From: Acidobacteriota bacterium
GTDB taxonomy: Bacteria; Acidobacteriota; Blastocatellia; Pyrinomonadales; Pyrinomonadaceae
NCBI GenBank assembly: GCA_020201365.1
Contig: JAIVGV010000020.1
Span: 1-13,049 of the forward strand
Direction of reading: 5' to 3'
Length of the DNA stretch: 13,049 nucleotides
Made by a program: the position numbers and the translations under genes. The notes under the pieces were generated by a model, which saw only the letters and a list, made by a program, of their open reading frames with translations, did not search any database and was not told the DNA's origin. Each line of letters starts with the position of its first letter. The stretch's first letter is position 1. Shown piece after piece: positions 6,347-13,049 of the stretch.

Positions 6347-8606
6347 CGAAACTCGCTTCGAGCCCGCCCACGGAGCTGGTGCCGACCGTGACTCTGAACG
6401 TGCCCGGCTCGACCGAGAAGCGCATCTCGCGGTCGTAGTAACCGAGCTCTTTGGGCGTGAGCGTGAAGGAGACGCGCCGACGCTCGCCGGGCGCGAGCGT
6501 GACGCGCTCGAAGCCCTTCAGCTCGGCGACCGGGCGCGTGACGCTCGCCCCCGCCGCGCGGTGAATGTAGAGCTGCACGACCTCGTCGCCCGCGCGCGCG
6601 CCGGTGTTCTCGACCTCGACGCTCGCGGTCAGTCGCCCGTTCACGGGGACGCGCGCGGCGCTCAAGGTGAGGTTCGAGAGTTTGAAGGTCGTGTAGCTCA
6701 AGCCGTAGCCGAACGGGTAGAGCGGCGTCCAAAGCACGTCGAGGTATTTGGAGGTGTACTTGTTGTTCGCGTCGGGCGGGCGACCCGTGTTCATGTGGTT
6801 GTAGTAGAGCGGCTCCTGCCCGACGGCGCGCGGGAAGGTGACGGGGAGCTTGCCGCCGGGGTTCGCGTCGCCGAAGAGCGCGTCGGCAATCGCGTCGCCC
6901 GCTTCCGTCCCGGCGAACCAAGTCTCTAAGATCGCGTGCGAGTTCTCCGCCGCCCAGTTGATCGTCAAGGGGCGACCGTTCATCAGCACGACGACGTAGG
7001 GCTTGCCGGTCGCGTGCACGGCTTTGAGCAGGTCGAGCTGACGACCCGGCAGGTCGAGCGTGGCGCGCGACGAAGCCTCGCCGCTCATGCCCGCGTCCTC
7101 GCCGAGGACGACGACGGTCGCGTCCGCGTCGCGCGCCGCGCGCGCGGCTTCGGCGAATCCGGCGTCCGTGTCGCAGCGCACGTCGCAGCCGCGCGCGAAC
7201 GTGATCCGCGTCGAGGGAAGTTTCTGGCGGAGCGCGGAGAGGAGCGTTACGACATCTTCTGCGCGACCGTCGCCGTTCCACGAGCCCATCATGTCGAGTT
7301 GATCGTCCGCGAGCGCGCCGACGACGGCGAGAGACTTGACGTTCTTCGAGAGCGGGAGCGTGCCGCCGTCGTTCTTCAAAAGGACGAACGAGCGCGCGGC
7401 GAGCGTGCGCGCGGCGGCGCGGTGTTCGGGGCTGAGCAAAACTTTCGCTTCGAGCGACTCGTCCGTGTAGGGACGCTCGAAGAGTCCGAGGCGGAACTTG
7501 ACGCGGAGCACGCGGCGCACGGCTTCGTCGATCTGCGCCTGCGTGATCTTTTGTTCGGCGAGCAGGGCGCGCGCGTGCTGGTTGAAGAGGCGGCTGACCA
7601 TCTCCACGTCAACGCCCGCGCCGAGCGCGAGGCGCGCGGCGTCTTTACCGTCTGAGGCGACGCCGTGCTTGATCAGCTCTTCGACCGAGGTGTAGTCGCT
7701 CACGACCACGCCGTCGAACTTCCACTCGCCGCGCAGAACGTCGGAGAGCGTGAAGCGGTTGGCGGAGGCGGGCACGCCGTTGAGATCGTTGAATGCGCTC
7801 ATGAAGCTGCCGACGCCCGCCTCGACCGCCGCCTCGAAGGGCGGGAAGTAGATTTCGCGCAGCGTCCGTTCTGAGATGTCCACGGTGTTGTAGTCGCGAC
7901 CGGCTTCCGCCGCGCCGTAGGCGACGAAGTGTTTGGCGCAGGCGACGACGCGGTCGGGCGCGCCGTAGTCCGCGCCCTGGAAGCCGCGCACTCGGGCGCG
8001 CGCGAACGCCGAGCCGAGGTACGGGTCTTCGCCCGCGCCCTCGGTGATGCGACCCCAGCGCGCGTCGCGCGCGACGTCAACCATCGGCGCGAAAGTCCAG
8101 CGCACGCCGGCGGCGGTCGCCTCGCGCGCGGCGATCTCGGCGGCGCGCTCGGCTGCACCGGGATCGAAGCTCGCGGCTTCCCCGAGCGGGACGGGGAAGA
8201 TCGTGCGGTAGCCGTGGATCACGTCGAAGGCGAAGAGGTGCGGAATCTTCAGGCGCGACTCATTCATCGCGACGCGCTGCAACTCGTTCGTGCGCTGTGC
8301 GCCGCGCACGTTTAAAGTCGAGCCGAGCAGGCCCCGGCGGATCATCTCGACGTGTTCGGGGCGGAAGTTGCCGTTCGCCTCGCCGTCGAGCTGTTGGAGC
8401 TGACCGAGCTTCTCTTCGAGCGTCATGCGCGCGAGGAGCTGATCGATCCGGCGCTCGATCTCGTCTCGGCGCGAGACGGGGCGGGACGGTCGTCGCGCGT
8501 CGCGCGCGCGCGGCGTCTGCGCCGGGGTCGAGACGAAGGCGGAGGCGAGGAGCGCGGCGAGCAGTAAGCGGCTGGCTCGCGCGGGGCGGTGCGTCGTCGG
8601 CGGCAT
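6330..8606 (-). CDS. bglX: Exported GH3 beta-glucosidase (BglX-like)
   Basis: A 758-residue protein, the normal length for BglX-type GH3 enzymes. A signal peptide occupies about residues 1-30 (LLLAALLASAFVSTPAQ). The N-terminal TIM barrel (about 48-380) has KHF at 225-227 and the nucleophile D304 in GVVVSDY. The alpha/beta sandwich (about 400-600) carries the acid/base E510 in GMSGEASSRA, as in E. coli BglX. A C-terminal fibronectin III-like domain spans about 655-745. It should remove terminal glucose from beta-linked oligosaccharides in the periplasm. It lies 102 bp after the TonB-dependent receptor and overlaps the GH144-like gene by 17 bp. In such a set it would convert sophorose-type products to glucose. 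The ribosome-binding site is weak (AAAGG about 12 nt upstream), but the signal peptide supports this ATG. The symbol reflects family similarity; linkage specificity is unproven. Confidence 0.9.
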   Translation of the reverse strand: MPPTTHRPARASRLLLAALLASAFVSTPAQTPRARDARRPSRPVSRRDEIERRIDQLLARMTLEEKLGQLQQLDGEANGNFRPEHVEMIRRGLLGSTLNVRGAQRTNELQRVAMNESRLKIPHLFAFDVIHGYRTIFPVPLGEAASFDPGAAERAAEIAAREATAAGVRWTFAPMVDVARDARWGRITEGAGEDPYLGSAFARARVRGFQGADYGAPDRVVACAKHFVAYGAAEAGRDYNTVDISERTLREIYFPPFEAAVEAGVGSFMSAFNDLNGVPASANRFTLSDVLRGEWKFDGVVVSDYTSVEELIKHGVASDGKDAARLALGAGVDVEMVSRLFNQHARALLAEQKITQAQIDEAVRRVLRVKFRLGLFERPYTDESLEAKVLLSPEHRAAARTLAARSFVLLKNDGGTLPLSKNVKSLAVVGALADDQLDMMGSWNGDGRAEDVVTLLSALRQKLPSTRITFARGCDVRCDTDAGFAEAARAARDADATVVVLGEDAGMSGEASSRATLDLPGRQLDLLKAVHATGKPYVVVLMNGRPLTINWAAENSHAILETWFAGTEAGDAIADALFGDANPGGKLPVTFPRAVGQEPLYYNHMNTGRPPDANNKYTSKYLDVLWTPLYPFGYGLSYTTFKLSNLTLSAARVPVNGRLTASVEVENTGARAGDEVVQLYIHRAAGASVTRPVAELKGFERVTLAPGERRRVSFTLTPKELGYYDREMRFSVEPGTFRVTVGTSSVGGLEASFDVVAR

Positions 8607-8626
8607 AGCGGGCGAGAGCCTTTCTG

Positions 8627-8690
8627 AAAAAAAGGGAAGGGCGCGTGCGGCTCGCGCGGTCGTGTGCGCCGCCGCAGCCGTCGCGCGCCC
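8627..8690 (-). terminator. Hairpin plus T7 between receptor and GH3 genes (terminator or attenuator)
   Basis: Read leftward, GGGCGCG (8690-8684) pairs with CGCGCCC (8645-8639), and inside it CGGCT (8680-8676) pairs with AGCCG (8652-8648). Unpaired bases between them are TCG on one side and TG on the other, as written on the plus strand. TTCCC and then TTTTTTT (8633-8627) follow the stem. The T-run starts 5 nt from the stem, so termination is likely partial. This would let the receptor be made in excess over the two enzymes downstream. GC-rich DNA forms such stems by chance, so confidence is moderate. Confidence 0.45.
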
Positions 8691-8708
8691 TCACGTCCCG
8701 TAGGACGC

Positions 8709-11700
8709 TTAGAACCTGAAGCGACCCTGCAACTCGACGACGCGACCGGCGAGTCCGCGCGGCGAGCGACCGAAGTTCGGATCGTTGATGTTCGCGCCCG
8801 GATCGAAGAAGCCGATGGGCGCGAGGTTGAGCATGTTGAAGACGTTGAAGGCGTTGACGCGCGCCTCGAAGTTCGCGCCCTCGCCGAGGTGCAGGGCGTC
8901 GGGCAAGCCGAACACCTTGGCGAGGCTCATGTCTATGTTGAAGTAGTGGGGACCGCGGAACGAGTTGCGCCCGATGCCGGGGCGCGCGTTCGGCAGACCG
9001 GCGGTCGTGAAGAAGTGGAGGCCCCCGCCGGGGAAGTTGCTGCCCGTGATGAAAGCCGAGTCCGACTGCGACGTGCCCGCGCCGCCGAGGTAGCCCGTCG
9101 GGCGCGCGGGGCAGAGGGAGGAACCGCCGGGCGTGCTCACGCAGTTGCCGGTCTTCGGCGTCCAGGGAAAGCCCGTGTGCGCCGTCAGGATGCTGCTCAC
9201 AGTCCAGCCGCCGAGCGCCTTGCGCGCGAGCCCCGCGCCGCGGTTGAAGAAGGGCAGATCGTAGAGCGTTGACATGACGAAGTAGTGCTTCACGTCGTAG
9301 TCGGAAGGTCCGCGCTCCGTGTGGTTGTCCTGCGGGAAGGTCTGGTTGGTGACGAAGCCGGGACCCTCGTAGGACAACTGGTCAATGCTCTTGCTGAAGC
9401 GGTAGTTGGCGGTGAACTGCAAGCCGCGGCTGAAGCGTCGCGTCAGCTCCGCGTTGAGCGCGTTGTAGTTCGAGTTCACGTCGGGCTGCGGGATGAAGAC
9501 CTGGAAGAACGCCGGGTTGTTCGGGTAGAGGAAGTTCTGGTTGACGAGCCGGATCAGCTTGTGCCCGGCGCTTCCCTGATAGCCCACCGTGCCCGTCAAC
9601 TGGAAGGGCAGAGCGATCTGGGTTTCGAGCGAGTAGGCGTAGACGTAGGAGTTCGGCGTGTCCTCCTGCGCGCCCCAGATTTCGACCGAGCCGCCGCGCG
9701 GCGCGCCCGTCGCGGGATCGATCCCTTGGGCGAGCGCGGGGTTGGCGGGGTAGCTCAGGATCGAGTTGCTCGTTCCCGTAGCGTAGAGAATCTGGCCGCC
9801 CGCGAAGGGCGAGCTGGGGAAGCCGCAGCAGAGGTTGTAGCGCGCGAAGAAGGGCGGGTTGCCGCGCGTGTTCGAGAAGAGCACGTCGGGGATGCGGTTG
9901 TAGTTGATGCCGAAGCCGCCGCGGACGACCACGCGATCCTGTTTGAGGAGACCGCCGAAGCCCCCGCGGTGGGGGCTGTAGGCGAAGCCGAGGCGAGGCG
10001 CGAAGTTGTTGCGGTCGGGCTTGAAGAGTCGGTCAACGACGCCGACGCGCGAGTTGGCGAGCCCCCGCGAGCCGAAGGTGATGTTGCTCAGGCGACCGCG
10101 CTTCTCCGTGAGCGGCGAGAAATACTCGTAGCGCAAGCCGAGGTTCAAGGTCAGGTTGGGGCGCAGCTTCCAGTCGTTCTGCGCGAAGGCGGCGTAGTAG
10201 TTGGTGCGGAAGTAGCGCTGCGCGTCCGCCGGGCGCCCGGTGTTCGGGTCGGCGTTGATGGCTTCGAAGACCGGCGTGTCGTTGGCGAGGTTGAAGAGAC
10301 CGACGAAGGAGTAGTCGGGGCGCGCGCCGCCGAGGAGGCTGTTGTTGTCCTGCTCGCGTCGGACGACTCCGCCGAACTTCCAAGCCTGATTGCCGCGAAC
10401 CTTGTTGAAGGTGTCGCTGAACTCGTAGGTGTTCTGCGCGAAGAGCGCGGGCGTGGTCTCCTCGCGGCGCGCGCCGAAGCGGATGCGGTCGAAGGGCAGC
10501 CCCTCGACCTCGACGCGCGGGACGCCGAAGTTGGTCGTCGAGGTGTCGCGCAGTTGGTTGTCGGCGAAGCGCGTCAGGTTGAAGCGCGCCTCGTTGAGCA
10601 TCGTCGCGGAGAGGACGCGGTTGTAGGTCAGCGTCACCGCCGAGTTGAGCGGCTTGAAGGCGATGTCGGCGATGGGGCGACCTTGCGCGCCCGCGTCGCT
10701 GCCGAGCGAGTTGAGGCGCGTGAAGTAGGTCGAGAGCGCGAACGAGTCGTTGCCGCGGTTGTAGTCTATGCGCGTGTTGTACTGGTTGCCGCGCGTGCTG
10801 TTCGGCAGGGCGATCTGCGCGAACTCGACGTCCGGTACGCCGTCGAGCCCGCCGCCCGCGTTCGCGTCGTTGACGTACTGACCGAGGGCGCCCGCGGGCG
10901 AGCCGATGTCGAGACCGCCCGTGACGGCTTGGCACGGGCGACCGTTGAAGGTCGGCGCGCACGAGGCGGGGAGCACCGAGACGATACGCGGCTGGATGCC
11001 GGAAGCGCCGAAGACGCGCGCCGTCACGCCGTTCGGGCGCAGGGTCTGGACGAGCTGACGGTACTGCGCCGTCTCGACCCAGGCGTTGACCGTGTCGGTG
11101 TTGCTCTGGCGCAAGCCCTCGTAGGAGACGAAGAAGAAGAGGCGGTTCCTGCCGCTGTAGAACATCGGGCCGTTGCCCTCGCCGAAGTTCGGCAGCGGGA
11201 GCGGCCCGCCGAGGCTGCCGCCGAACTGCCGCTGGAAGTTGTTGACGCGGACGGGCGGCGCGTTCGGCGACGAAGGGTTCGCGCCGGGCCCGCCGTACTT
11301 GTTAAAGGCGTTCAGCTTCGGCGAGTCGTACTTGAGGAACGCGCTGCCGTGCAGGTCGTTCGTCCCGTTCTGCGAGACGACCTTGATCTGCGCGCCGGAG
11401 TTGCGCCCGTCCTCCGCCGAGTAGGTCGAGGAGGCGACGCGCACCTCTTTGACGGACTCCTGGTTGGGTGTGACGACCGCCGCGCCGCCGAAGCCGAGGC
11501 TGTTGACGCTCACGCCGTCCACGAGGAAGTTGTTGTTCGACAGTCGCTGCCCGTTGGCGCTGATCGGCACCTGGTTCTCGGTCTGGAAGATCGAGCTGTT
11601 CGAGCCGCCGGGTCCCGTCGTGTTCGGGAGTCCGACGGAGTTCCCGTTGCTGCCGCGCGCGCCGCTGCCGAAGACGCCGGGCGCGAGCCGCAGCAGCTCG

Positions 11701-12173
11701 TAAGGATCGCGACCGACCTGCGGCAGCTCGCGCACCTCGCGCGTCGTGATCGCCTTCGAGACGTTGGCGTTCTCCGTGTCGAGCTGCGGCACGGCGGTCT
11801 CCGTGATCGTGACCGACTCTGTGATGTCGCCCGTCGTGAGCACGAGGTCAACGCCCTGCACCTCCTCGGCGTTGACGACGACGCTCTCCAAGACCTGCTT
11901 CTTGAAGCCGGACTTCTCGGCGGTGAGCGAGTACGTCCCCGGCGCGAGCTGGCTGAAGCGGTAGAAGCCCTCGTCGCTCGCGGCGGTCGTCTGCGACTTG
12001 TTCGTCTCCTTGCTCGTGAGCGTGACGGTCGCGCCGGGCACGACCGCGCCGGAAGCGTCCTTGACGGTGCCCTGCACCCCGGCGCGGAACTGCGCGTCGG
12101 CCGCGGCGGCGCAAAGGATTAAGAACAGCCCACAGGCGGCGGCGCGACGGGCGGCGTCGAGCGTGTGACGCAT
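8709..12173 (-). CDS. Oar-like TonB-dependent outer-membrane receptor
   Basis: A 1154-residue outer-membrane protein. The signal peptide is about residues 1-27 (ends CAAAADA). A carboxypeptidase-regulatory-like beta-sandwich follows at about 30-115 (VQGTVKDASGAVVPGATVTLTS ends its first strands), then a TonB-box-like ESVTITE segment near 121-127. The plug domain comes next (about 130-265, with VRELPQVGRDPYELLRLAPGV and NNNFLVDGVSVN). A long beta-barrel rich in Asn and aromatic residues closes with a terminal Phe, as outer-membrane barrels do. It should import a large or scarce ligand using TonB energy. Linkage to two glycosidases suggests a glucan-derived oligosaccharide. The ATG at 12173 is fixed by GGAGG 7 nt upstream (12185-12181) and by the signal peptide. 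The open frame runs 79 codons further upstream but is low-complexity, Arg- and Pro-rich leader sequence. It is the first gene of the unit. Confidence 0.92.
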   Translation of the reverse strand: MRHTLDAARRAAACGLFLILCAAAADAQFRAGVQGTVKDASGAVVPGATVTLTSKETNKSQTTAASDEGFYRFSQLAPGTYSLTAEKSGFKKQVLESVVVNAEEVQGVDLVLTTGDITESVTITETAVPQLDTENANVSKAITTREVRELPQVGRDPYELLRLAPGVFGSGARGSNGNSVGLPNTTGPGGSNSSIFQTENQVPISANGQRLSNNNFLVDGVSVNSLGFGGAAVVTPNQESVKEVRVASSTYSAEDGRNSGAQIKVVSQNGTNDLHGSAFLKYDSPKLNAFNKYGGPGANPSSPNAPPVRVNNFQRQFGGSLGGPLPLPNFGEGNGPMFYSGRNRLFFFVSYEGLRQSNTDTVNAWVETAQYRQLVQTLRPNGVTARVFGASGIQPRIVSVLPASCAPTFNGRPCQAVTGGLDIGSPAGALGQYVNDANAGGGLDGVPDVEFAQIALPNSTRGNQYNTRIDYNRGNDSFALSTYFTRLNSLGSDAGAQGRPIADIAFKPLNSAVTLTYNRVLSATMLNEARFNLTRFADNQLRDTSTTNFGVPRVEVEGLPFDRIRFGARREETTPALFAQNTYEFSDTFNKVRGNQAWKFGGVVRREQDNNSLLGGARPDYSFVGLFNLANDTPVFEAINADPNTGRPADAQRYFRTNYYAAFAQNDWKLRPNLTLNLGLRYEYFSPLTEKRGRLSNITFGSRGLANSRVGVVDRLFKPDRNNFAPRLGFAYSPHRGGFGGLLKQDRVVVRGGFGINYNRIPDVLFSNTRGNPPFFARYNLCCGFPSSPFAGGQILYATGTSNSILSYPANPALAQGIDPATGAPRGGSVEIWGAQEDTPNSYVYAYSLETQIALPFQLTGTVGYQGSAGHKLIRLVNQNFLYPNNPAFFQVFIPQPDVNSNYNALNAELTRRFSRGLQFTANYRFSKSIDQLSYEGPGFVTNQTFPQDNHTERGPSDYDVKHYFVMSTLYDLPFFNRGAGLARKALGGWTVSSILTAHTGFPWTPKTGNCVSTPGGSSLCPARPTGYLGGAGTSQSDSAFITGSNFPGGGLHFFTTAGLPNARPGIGRNSFRGPHYFNIDMSLAKVFGLPDALHLGEGANFEARVNAFNVFNMLNLAPIGFFDPGANINDPNFGRSPRGLAGRVVELQGRFRF

Positions 12174-12333
12174 GGCGAGACCTCCGAGGAGAAGTGTTGG
12201 CGCGCGCCCCGCCTGCGCGTGCGGCGTCGCGCGCGTGCGGCGCGGGCGCGGGCGGACAGGCTGACGCGGAAAGAGAGACTCAGTCTTCACCGCGAAACGG
12301 ATTTCAAGCTGTCGAGACGCTTGGGGGTTTTGG

Positions 12334-12345
12334 CTTGAGCGCAAG
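12334..12345. promoter_or_regulatory. Near-palindromic candidate operator CTTGAGCGCAAG
   Basis: CTTGAGCGCAAG matches its own reverse complement at 10 of 12 positions. It overlaps the -10 box and presumed start point of the leftward candidate promoter. LacI-family operators are often short palindromes of this size with a GCGC-like core, and they commonly control sugar loci. No regulator gene is in the window, so the binding protein is unknown. Confidence 0.35.
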
Positions 12346-12371
12346 TTAGCACTCGGCACTGTAAATTTCAA
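12343..12371 (-). promoter_or_regulatory. Candidate promoter of the receptor-GH3-GH144 unit
   Basis: On the minus strand, TTGAAA (12371-12366; 5 of 6 matches) is followed after 17 nt by TAACTT (12348-12343; only 3 of 6). It would give a leader of about 160 nt to the receptor start. The -35 box and spacing are good and the -10 box is weak, which fits a promoter that needs an activator or is tightly repressed. Confidence 0.4.
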
Positions 12372-12412
12372 TGGTAATTTTCGGCGCGTCTTTGGTAAGC
12401 TACGGCGCACCG

Positions 12413-12490
12413 AAGGAAAGTTCGAACGGCGACGGGACGGACGCGAGCGCGAGCGCCGCGCTCCGCCTGCCCCGCGAGCGAGCTTTCCTT
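12413..12490 (+). promoter_or_regulatory. Leader hairpin upstream of the xylF-like gene
   Basis: AAGGAAAGTTCG (12413-12424) pairs with CGAGCTTTCCTT (12479-12490) over 12 bp with a single G-U pair. The enclosed 54 nt hold further GC-rich stems, including GAGCGC/GCGCTC. No T-run follows, so it is not a simple terminator. It lies about 75 nt ahead of the start codon and could be a structured leader, an mRNA-stability element or a cis-regulatory RNA. I recognise no known riboswitch class. Confidence 0.4.
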
Positions 12491-12563
12491 AACAAGCGGG
12501 CGCACACGGCGCACGTCCCGCGCCCGCGCCCGCCGCGCGAAGAGCGCGAAGGAGCTTCAACAG

Positions 12564-13049
12564 ATGCGAGCAACGAAAACCCTGACCGCCGCCGCCGCGC
12601 TCTCCGCGGCGCTTCTCGTCTCCGCCTGCGTCAGCGGGAGCAATCCCGGCGGCAACTCGAACGCGCCCGGCGGCTACACGCGCAAGACGAAGCCCGCGAA
12701 CCAGCGCGTGAAGATCGGCTTCTCGATGGACACGCTCAAGGAGGAGCGCTGGCAGCGCGACAAAGAACTCGTCGGCAAGCACGCGCAGGAGGTCGGCGCG
12801 GACGTCTTGATCGACGTGGCGAACGGCGACGACCGCCTGCAGCTCAACCAAGCCGAGAACATGCTCACGCAGGGCGTGGACGTGCTGATCGTCGCGCCGC
12901 ACAACGGCGTCGCCGCCGCCGCCATCGTCGAGGCGGCGCACAAGCAGGGCGTGCCGGTCGTCAGTTACGATCGCCTCATCCGCAACGCCGACGTTGATCT
13001 CTACGTCTCCTCGCAGGTCGTCAAGATCGGCGAGTTGCAGGCGCAGTAC
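12564..13049 (+). CDS. xylF: XylF-type sugar-binding lipoprotein of an ABC transporter (partial, 3' end missing)
   Basis: The first 162 codons are present and the frame is open to the window edge. The protein starts with a lipoprotein signal peptide (SAALLVSAC, with Cys22 as the likely lipidated residue) and a Gly/Asn/Ser linker. It continues into a periplasmic-binding-protein type I fold. KIGFSMDTLKEERWQRD, NQAENMLTQGVDVLIVAPHN and VPVVSYDRLIRNADVDLYVS closely follow the E. coli D-xylose-binding protein XylF, so xylose or a similar pentose is the likely ligand. The ATG is supported by GGAG 9 nt upstream (12551-12554). The ATPase and permease genes (xylG, xylH) would be expected beyond the right edge. 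Transcription is divergent from the glucan unit. A lipid anchor is less usual for this family in Gram-negative bacteria, where the protein is normally free in the periplasm. Confidence 0.88.
   Translation, partial: MRATKTLTAAAALSAALLVSACVSGSNPGGNSNAPGGYTRKTKPANQRVKIGFSMDTLKEERWQRDKELVGKHAQEVGADVLIDVANGDDRLQLNQAENMLTQGVDVLIVAPHNGVAAAAIVEAAHKQGVPVVSYDRLIRNADVDLYVSSQVVKIGELQAQY

Larger units (their letters stand above)
12174..12563. promoter_or_regulatory. Divergent control region between receptor and xylF-like gene
   Basis: This gap of about 390 bp has no convincing gene. The part near the receptor (about 12195-12260) is extremely GC-rich and holds a 12-bp direct repeat, GCGCGTGCGGCG at 12215-12226 and 12231-12242. 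A small palindrome AGACTCAGTCT lies at 12276-12286. The only AT-rich stretch, about 12360-12400, lies between the two genes and is where promoters for both directions are expected. The part near xylF contains a long hairpin, listed separately. Confidence 0.6.

Noticed and set aside
9285..12122. A 945-codon open frame on the plus strand opposite the TonB-dependent receptor
   Set aside because: The predicted product is Arg/Val/Glu-rich and without recognisable domains, while the minus strand encodes a clear receptor with signal peptide, plug and barrel. High GC with strong third-position bias removes stops from the antisense frame.
12346..12354. TTAGCACTC, identical to one half of a CIRCE element (HrcA operator)
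   Set aside because: The expected GAGTGCTAA partner 9 nt away is absent, and neither neighbouring gene is a chaperone gene. A single half-site can occur by chance.
12174..12410. 79-codon N-terminal extension of the receptor frame
   Set aside because: It would place a long basic segment before a perfect signal peptide, and the internal ATG at 12173 has GGAGG 7 nt upstream.
12371..12997. A 208-codon plus-strand open frame overlapping the xylF-like start
   Set aside because: It is in a different frame from the xylF-like protein, and its product is an Arg-rich low-complexity sequence with no motif.

Overview
The window is high-GC DNA, dense in CGCG and GCGC. It is most likely from an Acidobacteriota-type bacterium (perhaps Blastocatellia-like). 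That placement is an inference from three things: an Oar-type outer-membrane receptor with an N-terminal carboxypeptidase-like domain, an ECF sigma/anti-sigma pair whose anti-sigma factor ends in an IRIIWLTP-like tail, and the base composition. No ribosomal RNA or other phylogenetic marker is present. I found eight genes, seven complete and one cut by the right edge. I saw no tRNA, rRNA, insertion sequence or CRISPR array.

Left part (1-2640). A three-gene operon runs leftward: an ECF sigma factor, its zinc-binding transmembrane anti-sigma factor (joined by an ATGA overlap), and a small exported protein resembling a secretin N-domain (joined by an AGGAGG ribosome-binding site that overlaps the previous stop codon). 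The operon ends in a perfect 20-bp hairpin with a T-tract. That hairpin sits inside a second, outer inverted repeat made of G-tracts, and five regularly spaced G-tracts cover the last stop codon.

Middle (2690-4920). Two rightward genes follow: a membrane-anchored single-haem cytochrome c and the 4-alpha-glucanotransferase malQ. They are separated by an inverted repeat whose arms are built from 7-bp repeats. Its T-tract runs into a consensus TTGACA box that probably starts malQ transcription.

Right part (4949-12371). Three leftward genes form a likely glycan-utilisation unit: an Oar-like TonB-dependent receptor, a GH3 beta-glucosidase and a GH144/glycoamylase-like glycosidase. The two enzymes overlap by 17 bp. 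The combination suggests import and breakdown of beta-1,2-glucan to sophorose-type oligosaccharides and then glucose. A hairpin plus T7 lies between receptor and enzymes and could lower enzyme expression relative to the receptor. A divergent control region (12174-12563) separates this unit from a rightward gene for a XylF-type sugar-binding lipoprotein, which runs off the window. That region carries a promoter-like element overlapping a near-palindromic operator, and a structured leader ahead of xylF.

Taken together, the right two-thirds is about carbohydrate uptake and glucan processing, while the left part looks like an envelope-linked signalling operon.
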